From an uncultured Lachnospiraceae bacterium (GTDB lineage Bacteria; Bacillota; Clostridia; Lachnospirales; Lachnospiraceae): a stretch of DNA of 64,000 nt. Shown piece after piece: positions 1-9,614 of the stretch. The position numbers were made by a program, and so were the translations under genes. The stretch is from contig CAJTXP010000015.1 of assembly GCA_910583615.1 (NCBI GenBank), forward strand, positions 18,959 through 82,958, written 5' to 3'. The first letter of the stretch is position 1. Every line of letters starts with the position of its first letter. The notes under the pieces are model-generated. The model did no database searches, was not told the DNA's origin, and was given only the letters and a program-made list of their open reading frames with translations.

Positions 1-1
1 C

Positions 2-3000
2 GAACCGTGCCTGCAGGACATCCACCATCTGCCGGTGGTGGAAAAGGGGGCGAAGGAGATGGTCCTGAAAAATTTCACAGCGTGCAGACAGATGTTTGAC
101 AGCTGGAAAAAGGACGGATCCCTTCGCTTTTTCTGTTATGACTGCACCAATCCGGCCCAGTCCAGACAGTATTTTGACAAGCTGATGGAGTATCAGATCA
201 ATTATAAAGAGTGGGAATCCATCATCAAGAAGGTCAATCTGAAGGAGTCCGGCCTGTCGGAGCTCTTTTCCGACTGCCGGGATGAGAAGGGACTGGTGGA
301 GAAATGGTTTCTGGACGCGGTGGAGAGCAGGCTGAACCGGGAACGGAACCGGATGAAGGAATTTCAGAGCCTTCTGGAGAAATATGTGGCGCAGTATCAG
401 GACAATCAGGTGAAGATCAGACGCCGGGATACCATCCGCCTGTTCCGGGAAGAGGCGGTGTCCATCCGGGAAGAGGCGGAGCAGTATGAGGCGCGGGAGC
501 AGGCGGAAAAAGAGCAGATGCACCTGCTGGCGCGGCTGATCGAGGAACTGGGCCGGCTGAAAGCCGCGGCGGAGGACGGGCATCAGGCGGTGCTCGGGCA
601 GATGGACGCGCTTCTTGAGCGGATTGCCCGGATCGAGTACGAGAAGCTTTCCGGGGAATTTTACGGGCTGGAGGAGAAGCTTCGCTATCATATGAGCAAC
701 CGGGATATGATCGAGGCGGAACAGGACGCGCTTCGGCGGGAAGCGGAGGAGATGGAACAGAAACTCCATCTTCTGGCATGCGCCAGACAGCAGGAGTACG
801 TCTCCCAGATCCGCGCGGAGCTTCTGGAGATCCGGCAGCGGATTGAGGTGTCCAGGCAGGAGGAAGAGAAGCTGGCGCCCGAACGGGACCAGCTTGGCAG
901 GACGCTGTACGGACATTATAAAAGAATGCATGCGCAGACGGAGGATGCGCTCCGGAAAAACCGGGAACAGTACGAAGAATTCGCCGAACAGGCTTCAGCG
1001 GAAAAGGAAAAGCTGGCCGGTTACGAGCAGTCCCTCCGGGAGGAAGCGTCGAGGCAGGGCGCCCTGAAAAGCAGGGTGGAGTCCTACGACCGGCAGGAGG
1101 AACAGTATAACCGTACGTACGGGGAACAGCTGGCCCGCAACATTCTGGGAGAATACGAGCCGGGAACGCTGGATATCCGGAAAAGGACCTCGGAAAAGGA
1201 GCTGGAGGACTGCGTCCGTACCCGCCAGAGGAAGAAAAAACAGCAGGAATCGGCGCAGGAACGGCAGAAGGGACTGGAGCGGAGCCTGCAGAAGCTGTAT
1301 ACGGAGCAGGCGCGGAAGGGCATGCAGAAGGAACAGCAGGAGCAGGTGCAGAAGGAGTATCAGGAGGAGCTGAAGGCCCGGGGCGTCGTGCTTCAGTATC
1401 TGGGGCTGCCCGAAGACGTGCTCTTTGACACGGAAGAGATCCTGCAGGCGTCCGGCAGAAAGCTGAAGGAACTGGACGGTGTGCTCCAGAACCTGCGCCG
1501 GGAGGAGGAGCAGCTTAAGAAGGAATACCGGCAGCTGACGGAAGGCCGGACACTGGAGCTTTCGGAAGCGCTGGAGGCAGAGCTTCTTAATCTGGGCATG
1601 CCCATCGTCTACGGTATGGAGTGGCTGCAGAAAAACGGATATACCGAGGAAGAGAACCGGACGCTGGTGCACAGCCATCCGTTTCTTCCCTATGCGCTGA
1701 TTTTGTCAAGGAAAGAACTTGACAAACTGGTGCGGCATACGGGGGAGGTCTACACGTCGTTTCCGGTGCCCATCGTCGTGCGGGAGGAGCTGGAGGAAAG
1801 GCCGTCGGAGAAGGCCGAAGGCATCCTCCATCTGCCAGGGGTGCATTTCTATCTGCTGTTCAATGAAAATCTGCTGAATGAGGAAAAGCTGCGCCTGCTG
1901 GTGGAGGAAAAGGATCTGGAGATTCGGAAGAAGCAGGAAGCCGTCGGAATCCGGAAGAAGGAATACGACGAGTATTACGGCAGGCAGGAGCTGGTGCGGA
2001 ACCAGTCCGTCAGCCGGGAACGGTACGAAGAGAATGAAGCCTGCCTGGAGACGCTTTCCCGGGAACTTCTGGATCTGGAGGCAAGGATCCGTTCCGGACG
2101 GGAGGAAGAGAAGCTGCTGGAGCAGGAGCTGAAGCTTCTGGAAAAGGAGCTGCACGACTCCGGGAAGGAGCTGGACCGCCTGCAGAGGCGGAAGGCGGAT
2201 CTGGAACAGCTGTGCAGGGATTACGGGCAGTATGAACAGAACCGGCAGGAACTGGAGCGGTGCGGGCGCGCCATCCGGCGGCTGGAGGAGCGCAAGGCGC
2301 TGGCGCAGTCCAGCCTGGAAAAGCTGGCCCAGAAGCAGAGGACGCTGGACCTGGAAGCCAGCCGTCTGGAGGAAGAAAGCCGGAAGCAGAGGGAAAAACA
2401 ACGCCTGTACGAAACATACGCGGGGGAGGAAGAACCGCCCTGGACCGGGCAGGAGGACGTGGAGCTGATGGAGGCCCGTTATCTGGCCATTACCGGCAGC
2501 ATGTCCCAAAAGCTGCAGGATATGGAGGCGCAGGAAAACCGCACGGCGGAAAAATACGAATCCGCGGCGGGAGACCTGGAGAACCTGCGGCTGCGCTACC
2601 GTCTGGAGCCGGAAGCCTGGAAGGGGCTGCCCTGCAACGCGAAGGAAGAATCTCATCAGGAGACGCTTCTGGAGGACTGCAGGCGGAAGCAGGACCGGAA
2701 ACGGGAACTTTTGACCGAGGAGGTGAAAACCATCGCCGCCCTGGAGCAGCAGAAAAAGGACTGTGTAAGGCGGATGCAGGAGGCGTGCGGGAAAGAGGAG
2801 CCGCTTCCGAAGCAGGAAATACAGGATCAGGATTTCGACGCCCGGAAAAAGGAACTGGAATATCAGAGAAAAGAACTGCGCAGACAGGAGGAGAAGCTGA
2901 AGGAGCGCCTGCAGGGCTATGGGGAAAATCTGACGGCGCTCTCCGAATACCGTGATTTTCCGCTGGGCGAACCGGTGGTATGGGAGCAGGACCTGTCAGA

Positions 3001-4042
3001 GATGGACCGGGAGGAACTGCGGAATTTCCAGGGGATCCGGATTCGGGATTACCGCAGAAGCACCGAGGAGAGGCAGCGGGCAAGGAGCAGGCTGTTCGAG
3101 GCGCTGAACCGGGTGGTGCGCATGGAGGCCTTTCAGGAGGATTTCTACCGGAAACCGCTGGAAGCCATGCTGGAACTGACCGACGAGGCGGGGCAGGTAC
3201 TGCGGCAGCTGGCCACGACGCTTCAGTCCTATGAAAGCCTGATGGAGAAGCTGGAGGTGGATATTTCTCTGGTGGAAAAAGAAAAGGAGAAAATTGTGGA
3301 GCTTCTGGAGGACTATGTGAAGGAAGTCCACCAGAATATGGACCGCATCGACGCCAACTCCACCATCACCATCCGGGAGCGGCCGGTGAAGATGCTGAAG
3401 ATCCAGCTGCCGTCCTGGGAGGAAAATGAGAATCTTTATCATCTGAAGCTTCAGGACATGATCGACGAGGTGACGAAAAAGGGACTGCAGATTCTGGCGA
3501 AGAACGGGAACGCCCAGGAGTATTTCGGGACCCAGCTGACGACGAAAAACCTGTACGACGCGGTGATCGGCATCGGGAACGTGCAGATCCGCCTTTACAA
3601 GATCGAGGCCCAGCGGGAATATCCCATCACCTGGGCGGAGGTGGCGAAAAACTCCGGCGGCGAAGGCTTCCTGTCCGCCTTCGTGATCCTGTCCAGCCTG
3701 CTTTATTATATGAGAAAGGATGAGACGGACCTCTTCGCCGACCGGAATGAGGGCAAGGTGCTCCTGATGGACAATCCATTTGCCCAGACCAACGCGGCGC
3801 ACCTTTTGAAGCCGTTGATGGAGGTGGCGAAAAAGACCAACACCCAGCTCATCTGCCTGACCGGCCTGGGCGGCGAGTCCATCTACAGCCGGTTTGACAA
3901 TATCTACGTGCTGAATCTGATCGCCGCGCGTTTAAGGGGCGGGATGCAGTATCTGCGGGCGGAGCACCTGCGGGGAAACGAGCCGGAGACCATGGTCCTG
4001 TCTCAGATCCAGGTGATGGAGCAGCAGGAGCTGATCTTCTGA
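2..4042 (+). CDS. SMC/SbcC-like coiled-coil ATPase, 5'-partial
   Basis: The frame is already open at the window edge, so the true start lies upstream; the first usable in-window codon (GTG at 35) is not a credible start. About 1,100 residues are Glu/Lys/Arg/Gln-rich heptad-like coiled coil. The C-terminal 200 residues form an ABC-ATPase half site: signature SGGEGF near residue 1206 (numbered from the GTG at 35), then Walker B LLMDNPFAQ near 1243 and a His-less switch region (LICLTGLGG). The matching Walker A half must be upstream of the window. The architecture is that of SMC/SbcC/MukB-like DNA-binding ATPases; the DNPF Walker B resembles large uncharacterised ATPases of Firmicutes. Followed by SNF2 and SWIM genes on the same strand. 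The exact family is unknown to me; a role in DNA transaction or defence is inferred only from domains and neighbours. Confidence 0.8.
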   Translation, partial: EPCLQDIHHLPVVEKGAKEMVLKNFTACRQMFDSWKKDGSLRFFCYDCTNPAQSRQYFDKLMEYQINYKEWESIIKKVNLKESGLSELFSDCRDEKGLVEKWFLDAVESRLNRERNRMKEFQSLLEKYVAQYQDNQVKIRRRDTIRLFREEAVSIREEAEQYEAREQAEKEQMHLLARLIEELGRLKAAAEDGHQAVLGQMDALLERIARIEYEKLSGEFYGLEEKLRYHMSNRDMIEAEQDALRREAEEMEQKLHLLACARQQEYVSQIRAELLEIRQRIEVSRQEEEKLAPERDQLGRTLYGHYKRMHAQTEDALRKNREQYEEFAEQASAEKEKLAGYEQSLREEASRQGALKSRVESYDRQEEQYNRTYGEQLARNILGEYEPGTLDIRKRTSEKELEDCVRTRQRKKKQQESAQERQKGLERSLQKLYTEQARKGMQKEQQEQVQKEYQEELKARGVVLQYLGLPEDVLFDTEEILQASGRKLKELDGVLQNLRREEEQLKKEYRQLTEGRTLELSEALEAELLNLGMPIVYGMEWLQKNGYTEEENRTLVHSHPFLPYALILSRKELDKLVRHTGEVYTSFPVPIVVREELEERPSEKAEGILHLPGVHFYLLFNENLLNEEKLRLLVEEKDLEIRKKQEAVGIRKKEYDEYYGRQELVRNQSVSRERYEENEACLETLSRELLDLEARIRSGREEEKLLEQELKLLEKELHDSGKELDRLQRRKADLEQLCRDYGQYEQNRQELERCGRAIRRLEERKALAQSSLEKLAQKQRTLDLEASRLEEESRKQREKQRLYETYAGEEEPPWTGQEDVELMEARYLAITGSMSQKLQDMEAQENRTAEKYESAAGDLENLRLRYRLEPEAWKGLPCNAKEESHQETLLEDCRRKQDRKRELLTEEVKTIAALEQQKKDCVRRMQEACGKEEPLPKQEIQDQDFDARKKELEYQRKELRRQEEKLKERLQGYGENLTALSEYRDFPLGEPVVWEQDLSEMDREELRNFQGIRIRDYRRSTEERQRARSRLFEALNRVVRMEAFQEDFYRKPLEAMLELTDEAGQVLRQLATTLQSYESLMEKLEVDISLVEKEKEKIVELLEDYVKEVHQNMDRIDANSTITIRERPVKMLKIQLPSWEENENLYHLKLQDMIDEVTKKGLQILAKNGNAQEYFGTQLTTKNLYDAVIGIGNVQIRLYKIEAQREYPITWAEVAKNSGGEGFLSAFVILSSLLYYMRKDETDLFADRNEGKVLLMDNPFAQTNAAHLLKPLMEVAKKTNTQLICLTGLGGESIYSRFDNIYVLNLIAARLRGGMQYLRAEHLRGNEPETMVLSQIQVMEQQELIF

Positions 4043-4117
4043 TCCGGCCGGGCGCAGGCTGGATCGGACGCCTTTTCAGGTGACGGAGCAGCAGGGGCTG
4101 GTGTTCTGACCCGGCCG
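4011..4117 (+). repeat. Imperfect 40-bp tandem copy of the ATPase gene's 3' end
   Basis: Bases 4011-4050 (end of the coiled-coil ATPase gene, its stop codon and 8 bases beyond) recur at 4078-4117 with a few substitutions. The second copy would read QVTEQQGLVF-stop against QVMEQQELIF-stop in the gene. A CCGGCCG/CGGCCGG inverted repeat (4111-4128) follows without a T tract. It looks like a partial duplication left after the stop codon. Confidence 0.8.
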
Positions 4118-4231
4118 TCATCGGCCGGTCCGGACATCCTTCGAAGGCGGCAGAACCATAACAAGAAACAGTTTTACAAAAGAGGAACACTGCGGCAGCG
4201 CAGTAAAAATACAGCGGAGGTCTGAACATCT

Positions 4232-6844
4232 ATGACTGCAAATGAAAAACATATGGCCCAGCTTCAGTTTTTGTTTACGCCGGAGGGGTTTCTGGTGGAT
4301 CCGTCCGTACAGGATCTGAAACCAAAGCATCAGAAGCTGAAGGAACGGTTTGAACAGGATAAATTCGGCGCGCTCTATGAGGCGGGGCTGGAAGAAAAGC
4401 CGGAGGATTTAAGCGCGTCCGCGTTCTTCCTTTTTCTGGTGGCGGACACATTTTTCCGGGTGCTGACCGGCCTGCCGGAGCTGGAGGTGGCCAGGGAGGA
4501 CGTGAAAACAGAGCCGTCGGAGGAAGTCTGCCAGCAGCTTCTGGACGCGGTTCCTTTTGTGATCGGTTCCGAGCATCTGAATAAAAAATGGATCCGCCGC
4601 GTATTTGGGAAGCTTTCCGACATTTTTCGGGAGGAGATCCGCGCCTGCGACGGGACGGTCGCCATGTATCTGGCGGAGAAAAGCCAGCATCTGAGAGTGC
4701 CGGAACGGATTTTCTTCCATCTGGTGGAGAGCAAAGAGGAAGCGTATCCCTTTGCGTTTCTGGCCACCTACGCCACCCGGCGGGAAAACGGAAAGATCCG
4801 GCACATGCCGCTGAAATACGCGCTGGTGGAGTACAAGGACAACAGGGAAAAGCTTTTGAACCTGCTGTCCTGCCTGAATCAGGCCGCGGAGGTGTCAGAG
4901 CTGATCTCCGGCTTTGTGGAGAGCGGGGAACTGTTCCATCCGCTTCGGCTGACCTCCGGCGAGGCGTATGAATTTTTGAAGCAGACGGAGGAGATCGAGC
5001 GGACCGGGATTCTGTGCCGGATTCCCAACTGGTGGAAGAAAAAGGCGGCGTCCGTCTCCATGTCCGTCAGCCTGGGGGAGGAGAGGCCCGCCATGCTGGG
5101 ATTCGACACGCTGGTCTCCATGCGCCCGAAACTTATGGTGGACGGCCAGCAGCTGACGGAGGAGGATGTCCGGAACCTGCTGGCTCAGACCGAGGGCCTG
5201 GCATTTCTGAAAGGAAAATGGGTGGAGGTAAACCACGAGAAGCTGAAAAAGCTTCTGGCGGAGATGGAGGAGTGCCAGGGAGAGCTGACGCTGATGGAAG
5301 CGCTGAAGCTGGAGCTTGGCACCTCCGGAGAGACCGGGGACCTGGGTCCGGTGGTCACCAACGGCGCATGGCTTTCCTCGCTTTTGCAGAGTCTCCGGAG
5401 TCCTGGAAGGATCAGGAAGCTGGCGGTGCCGAAAAGTTTTCAGGCGACCCTGCGCCCTTATCAGAAAAACGGCTATACCTGGCTGAACTATATGAACGAA
5501 CTGGGCTTTGGGGCCTGCCTGGCGGATGACATGGGCCTTGGGAAGACCGTGCAGGTGCTGGCGTATCTGGAACGGCTCCGGGCGAAGGAGAAGCATGCGC
5601 GGGTGCTGCTGGTCGTCCCGGCCTCTCTGGTGGGCAACTGGCAGAAGGAGGCGCAGAAATTCGCGCCCGCCATGGAATATCTGGTGCTGCACGGGAAGAC
5701 GTCCGCCGCTCTGGAGCAGATGCTGAAGGAGCAGCCGGTATTTCTCACCATCACCACCTACGGGATGGCGTCTCGGATTGGGGCTCTGCAGGAGATTCCG
5801 TGGACGTCCGTCATTCTGGACGAGGCGCAGGCCATCAAAAATCCGGCGACAAAACAGACGAAGGAGATCAAAAAGCTGTCGGCGGGCATGCGGATCGCCA
5901 TGACCGGCACGCCCATTGAGAATGACCTGACCAATCTGTGGTCCTTGTTTGATTTTCTCAATCAGGGCCTTCTGGGCACACCGAAGGAATTTCATGAATA
6001 CTGTAAAAATTTAAGCGCCCATCCGGAGGGCTATGCGAAGCTGAAGGCCATGGTGGCTCCGTTCATGCTGCGCAGGGTAAAGACGGACAAAAAGGTCATT
6101 GCGGACCTGCCGGAGAAGCTGGAAAAGATCGACTATGTCACCATGTCCCGCAAACAGGTGGTGCTGTACCGCAGAGTAGTGTCGGAGCTGGAGCAGACGC
6201 TGGGAGAAGTGGACGGCATGAAGCGCCGGGGGCTGGTGCTGGCGACGATCACGAGGCTGAAGCAGATCTGCAACCATCCGGACCAGTATCTGGGGCAGCA
6301 GGCGTTTCTGGAATCCGAGAGCGGGAAGCTTCAGATGCTGCGGGAGATCTGCGGAACCATCTATGAAAAACGGGAACGGGTGCTGGTCTTTACCCAGTTC
6401 AAGGAGATTACGGAACAGCTGGCGGATTTCCTGACGGAGATCTTTCACGCAAAGGGGTATGTGCTCCATGGGGGAACCAGAGCGGCGAAGCGGACCGAGA
6501 TGGTGGAGGCTTTTCAGGGAGAAGACTATGTGCCGTTTATTGTCCTGTCGGTCAAGGCGGGAGGAACCGGTCTGAATCTGACGAAGGCCAGCCATGTGAT
6601 CCATTTTGACCGCTGGTGGAATCCGGCGGTGGAAAATCAGGCCACAGACCGGGCGTTCCGCATCGGCCAGACGAAAAACGTCATGGTGCACAAGCTGGTG
6701 TGCCAGGGAACCATAGAGGAAAAGATCGACGCCATGATCGAGTCGAAGAAGGAACTGGCGGAAAACGTGATCGGTTCCGGCGGCGAAAAATGGATCACGG
6801 AGCTGGGCAACGAGGAACTGATGTCGCTGTTCCGCCTGAGTTAG
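4232..6844 (+). CDS. SNF2-family (Swi2/Snf2-like) SF2 ATPase/helicase
   Basis: An 870-residue protein with the full RapA/SNF2-type motor in its C-terminal half. Motif I is DDMGLGKT (about residue 432), motif II DEAQ (530), motif III MTGTPIEN, then the C lobe with VLSVKAGGTGLNLTKA and the hallmark DRAFRIGQ of motif VI. The first ~400 residues are a bacterial SNF2-associated region of unknown fold. Such proteins translocate on double-stranded DNA and remodel protein-DNA complexes. The ATG at 4232 is preceded by GGAGG. The gene ends 17 bp before the SWIM protein; bacterial SNF2 ATPases are often paired with SWIM zinc-finger proteins, which supports one functional unit. Whether the upstream ATPase is a third partner is inference. 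Confidence 0.93.
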   Translation: MTANEKHMAQLQFLFTPEGFLVDPSVQDLKPKHQKLKERFEQDKFGALYEAGLEEKPEDLSASAFFLFLVADTFFRVLTGLPELEVAREDVKTEPSEEVCQQLLDAVPFVIGSEHLNKKWIRRVFGKLSDIFREEIRACDGTVAMYLAEKSQHLRVPERIFFHLVESKEEAYPFAFLATYATRRENGKIRHMPLKYALVEYKDNREKLLNLLSCLNQAAEVSELISGFVESGELFHPLRLTSGEAYEFLKQTEEIERTGILCRIPNWWKKKAASVSMSVSLGEERPAMLGFDTLVSMRPKLMVDGQQLTEEDVRNLLAQTEGLAFLKGKWVEVNHEKLKKLLAEMEECQGELTLMEALKLELGTSGETGDLGPVVTNGAWLSSLLQSLRSPGRIRKLAVPKSFQATLRPYQKNGYTWLNYMNELGFGACLADDMGLGKTVQVLAYLERLRAKEKHARVLLVVPASLVGNWQKEAQKFAPAMEYLVLHGKTSAALEQMLKEQPVFLTITTYGMASRIGALQEIPWTSVILDEAQAIKNPATKQTKEIKKLSAGMRIAMTGTPIENDLTNLWSLFDFLNQGLLGTPKEFHEYCKNLSAHPEGYAKLKAMVAPFMLRRVKTDKKVIADLPEKLEKIDYVTMSRKQVVLYRRVVSELEQTLGEVDGMKRRGLVLATITRLKQICNHPDQYLGQQAFLESESGKLQMLREICGTIYEKRERVLVFTQFKEITEQLADFLTEIFHAKGYVLHGGTRAAKRTEMVEAFQGEDYVPFIVLSVKAGGTGLNLTKASHVIHFDRWWNPAVENQATDRAFRIGQTKNVMVHKLVCQGTIEEKIDAMIESKKELAENVIGSGGEKWITELGNEELMSLFRLS

Positions 6845-6861
6845 AGACGAGGAGGCAGAAT

Positions 6862-7590
6862 ATGGGAAGATACTGGAATGATACATCCTTTTACAGCCAG
6901 CCCACCACATCCGAGCTTCAGAAGAAATCCGCGGAGAGCCGGAGAAAGGCCAAGAAGGGCGGCAAGGTGCTGGAACCGGTGGTCATCAAGGGGCGGGCCA
7001 TCGTAAATAACTGGTGGGGCAGGGCGTGGTGCGACAATCTGGAGCAGTACGCCGATTATGAAAGCCGTCTGGACCGGGGCAAACGCTATGTCCGGACCGG
7101 TTCCGTCATCGACCTGAAGATCCAGAAAGGGAAAATACAGGCGAGAGTACAGGGAACCAGAAAGACGCCCTACAAGGTCGAGATCCGGATCAGCCCTCTG
7201 TCCGAGGAAAAATGTCAGGCAGTGATAGAGAAATGCGGCAGAAAGCTTCAGAATCTGGAGGCGCTCATATCCGGGGATTTTCCGGAGGATATGAAGGAGC
7301 TGTTTCAGGGGAAGGACGGGCTGTTCCCGGCTCCCAGAGAGATCAGCTTCAGCTGCAGCTGTCCGGACTGGGCACTCATGTGCAAGCATGTGGCCGCGGC
7401 GCTGTACGGCGTGGGCGCGCGCCTGGATGAGCAGCCCCTTCTGTTCTTCGAGCTGCGGGGCATCGACGTGGGACGCTTTATTGATGTGACGCTGGCAGGC
7501 AAGGTGGACGCCATGCTGGCCAATGTGGACCGGCCCAGCAGCCGGATCATCGAGGGCGCGGATATGAAGGAGCTGTTCGGGGTGCTGTAA
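6862..7590 (+). CDS. SWIM zinc-finger protein, partner of SNF2 ATPase
   Basis: A 242-residue protein. The start ATG at 6862 is chosen because GAGGAGG sits just before it; the open frame continues upstream inside the SNF2 gene but has no matching ribosome site. The C-terminal half carries a SWIM finger, C-x-C-x6-C-x-H (C165, C167, C174, H176), a zinc-binding fold used for DNA or protein contact. The N terminus (GRYWNDTS) and the W-rich WWGRAWCDNL stretch are typical of the SWIM proteins encoded beside SNF2 helicases in Firmicutes and Actinobacteria. Only 17 bp separate the two genes, so they are very probably co-transcribed. The molecular role is not established; it may target or regulate the SNF2 motor. 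Confidence 0.9.
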   Translation: MGRYWNDTSFYSQPTTSELQKKSAESRRKAKKGGKVLEPVVIKGRAIVNNWWGRAWCDNLEQYADYESRLDRGKRYVRTGSVIDLKIQKGKIQARVQGTRKTPYKVEIRISPLSEEKCQAVIEKCGRKLQNLEALISGDFPEDMKELFQGKDGLFPAPREISFSCSCPDWALMCKHVAAALYGVGARLDEQPLLFFELRGIDVGRFIDVTLAGKVDAMLANVDRPSSRIIEGADMKELFGVL

Positions 7591-7668
7591 GGCGGCGGGC
7601 TTCAAAGTTCTAAAGCACGAAAGCACCGGGAGGCGGACGCGCGGTTTTAAAGGGAGGAAGATTAGAAT

Positions 7669-8295
7669 ATGGGAAAAAAGATCAGAATTTTATGCTATGG
7701 AGATTCCAATACATTCGGCTACATTCCGGGAAGGGGCGGCAGATACAACTGCCATACCCGCTGGCCCGGACGGCTGCAGGAGCTTCTGGGCAGTGAATAT
7801 CAGGTCATGGAAGAGGGCCTGTGCGGCAGGACGACCGCGTTCGAGGACGTGACGGAGCCGGGCAGAAACGGTCTGGACCGGATCCGGGATGCAGTGGAAC
7901 GAAGCCTGCCGCTGGATGTACTGGTGATCATGCTGGGAAGCAACGACTGCAAGGCGCAGTTCGGGGCGTCCGCGCAGGAGATTGCCGGAGGTCTGGAACA
8001 GGTGGCAGCGCAGGCGCGGGGCGGCGAGGCATCCGGTTTCCGCGTGCTGCTGGTCGCCCCGGCGGCCATGACGGACCGGGTCATGCACAGCGGCTTCGGA
8101 TCGGAATTCGACCAGCGGTCGATAAAAGTCTCGAAGGAACTGGCGGAAGCGTACGAAGCGCTGGCGAGGAAGTGCGGATGCGATTTTCTGGACGGGTCAA
8201 AGGTAACGCAGGTCAGTGAGATCGACGGCCTGCACCTGGACGCAGAGGGGCATGGGAGGCTGGCGGAGGCGGTTGTAAAATATTTACAAAAATGA
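7669..8295 (+). CDS. SGNH/GDSL-family esterase or acyltransferase
   Basis: A 208-residue SGNH hydrolase. Block I is CYGDSNTFG with nucleophile Ser13, block III is GSND (about 90-93), and the catalytic Asp/His pair is in DGLHLDAEGH (about 186-194). It lacks a signal peptide, so it is probably cytoplasmic. The motif context (GDSNT, WPGRL, GLCGRTT) is that of the arylesterase/perhydrolase branch that includes Mycobacterium smegmatis MsAcT. The substrate cannot be told from sequence. AGGGAGG precedes the ATG. Its last codons contain the promoter of the following defence operon, and composition turns A/T-rich right after the gene, so this is the last host-like gene before the island. Confidence 0.9.
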   Translation: MGKKIRILCYGDSNTFGYIPGRGGRYNCHTRWPGRLQELLGSEYQVMEEGLCGRTTAFEDVTEPGRNGLDRIRDAVERSLPLDVLVIMLGSNDCKAQFGASAQEIAGGLEQVAAQARGGEASGFRVLLVAPAAMTDRVMHSGFGSEFDQRSIKVSKELAEAYEALARKCGCDFLDGSKVTQVSEIDGLHLDAEGHGRLAEAVVKYLQK

Positions 8296-8301
8296 TATAA
8301 T
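8273..8301 (+). promoter_or_regulatory. Sigma-A promoter with extended -10 for the rloAB operon
   Basis: TTGTAA at 8273-8278, a 17-nt spacer and TATAAT at 8296-8301, preceded by TGA to give an extended -10 (TGnTATAAT). The -35 lies inside the end of the SGNH gene; the start codon of the ATPase gene is about 80 nt downstream. Confidence 0.75.
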
Positions 8302-8385
8302 AACAAGAAAAATAGATGCCATATAGATCATATTTGAATGAAAAGTGTAAAAAATAAAGAAATAAAGTGAAAAAGGAGGTCTATT

Positions 8386-9612
8386 TTGCTTGTTCAATAT
8401 TCAGTGGAAAATTACAAATCCATAAAAAATGAAATTATATTAAATTTTCGAGTGGATAAAAAATATGAAGGAGACAGATGGGCGATCAGGGAGGAGGGAG
8501 TTCCGCCATTATATAAATGTCTGGGGCTGATCGGGCCCAATGCTTCCGGTAAAACCAACATCATGAGATCTTTTCTTTTCGCGCTTAAATTTATTGTCAA
8601 CACAATCGAAAGAAAAGAAAGTGCAAAAATAAAGATTGAACGATTTCAGCTCGATGAATCCTGCATGGAGGAACCGGCTTCTTTTGAATTTATATTTTAT
8701 CAAAATAAGATAAAATATGTGTATGGCTTTTCCATGAACGAAGATGAAGTAGTGGAAGAATATCTGCTGGGGTATTTTTCTGCAAAGCCCAAAACATTGT
8801 TTGAAAGGCTGGAAGGGCAGCACTATGAATTTCGGGGAAATGATGTGAAGCTTCAAAAGCAGATTGCGGAAAAAACAAATTCCAACAGACTGTATATGCC
8901 GGTTGCAGCGGAGTGGGGGTACGAACCTTTGAAGACCGTATATGACTGGTTCCGCTTTGTTTCCAGACAGTATGAAAAATTTGATATCAGCAGTATGGTG
9001 GAGCAGCTTATTCAAAAGAAGGAGCGTAAAGAACTGCTGCTGTCAGAACTGCAGAAAGCAGACTTTAATATTGTTGATATCTATGTAAAAAAACGGAGAA
9101 TGAATGACAGAACACATGATCTTTTGCAGAAAATATTTTCAGAATTTGCAGGCGAAATGAGAGAAGTGGACATTCCTGATGTAAGGGCTGATGTAAGGCT
9201 TGTACATGAAAACAGGAAAGGAGAAAGACTGGACATAGAACTGGATGAGGATTCGGCCGGGACTTCTGTAATCGTCCAGAATATTGTGGAACTTTTGAGC
9301 TTGAGTGAAAAAGGCGGATTGATGCTCGAAGATGAACTGGGTAAAGTATATCATACCAGATTGACGCAGCATTTTCTGGAGATCCTGAAGTCAGATACCG
9401 TAAATTGTGGGAATGCGCAGCTTCTCTTTACTTCGCACGACACAAAGATATTGAATCTGCTGAATCCGGATCAAATCTATCTGGTTGATAAAGAAGAAGA
9501 TGGTGCAACCTGTGTGAAGCTCCTGGATGATTTTGCGATTCGGGAAAATGAAAATATTGAACTGGGTTATCTCAAAGGAAGATATGGAAGTGTACCTTAT
9601 ATGAAAGGATAA
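8386..9612 (+). CDS. rloA: RloA-like AAA15/AAA21-family ATPase (defence ATPase)
   Basis: A 408-residue ABC/OLD-like ATPase of the AAA_15/AAA_21 group. Walker A is GPNASGKT (50-57) and Walker B LMLEDELG (about 312-319), followed by the LLFTSHDTKIL switch-His region. The start is TTG at 8386, fixed by a strong AAAGGAGGT six bases upstream and a fit to the family N terminus (MLVQYSVENYKSIK). Two bases after its stop begins an RloB-type gene. This ATPase + RloB pair was first noticed as R-linked ORFs in Campylobacter type I restriction loci and is mechanistically akin to OLD, PARIS and other ATPase/Toprim defence pairs. Expected action is sensing of phage components and release or activation of the RloB effector; that is inference from the family. 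Confidence 0.85.
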   Translation: MLVQYSVENYKSIKNEIILNFRVDKKYEGDRWAIREEGVPPLYKCLGLIGPNASGKTNIMRSFLFALKFIVNTIERKESAKIKIERFQLDESCMEEPASFEFIFYQNKIKYVYGFSMNEDEVVEEYLLGYFSAKPKTLFERLEGQHYEFRGNDVKLQKQIAEKTNSNRLYMPVAAEWGYEPLKTVYDWFRFVSRQYEKFDISSMVEQLIQKKERKELLLSELQKADFNIVDIYVKKRRMNDRTHDLLQKIFSEFAGEMREVDIPDVRADVRLVHENRKGERLDIELDEDSAGTSVIVQNIVELLSLSEKGGLMLEDELGKVYHTRLTQHFLEILKSDTVNCGNAQLLFTSHDTKILNLLNPDQIYLVDKEEDGATCVKLLDDFAIRENENIELGYLKGRYGSVPYMKG

Positions 9613-9614
9613 GC

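Noticed and set aside
4895..5995. Minus-strand open frame of 366 codons inside the SNF2 gene
   Set aside because: It mirrors the SNF2 helicase, which has all motifs; no ribosome site or domain in the antisense frame.
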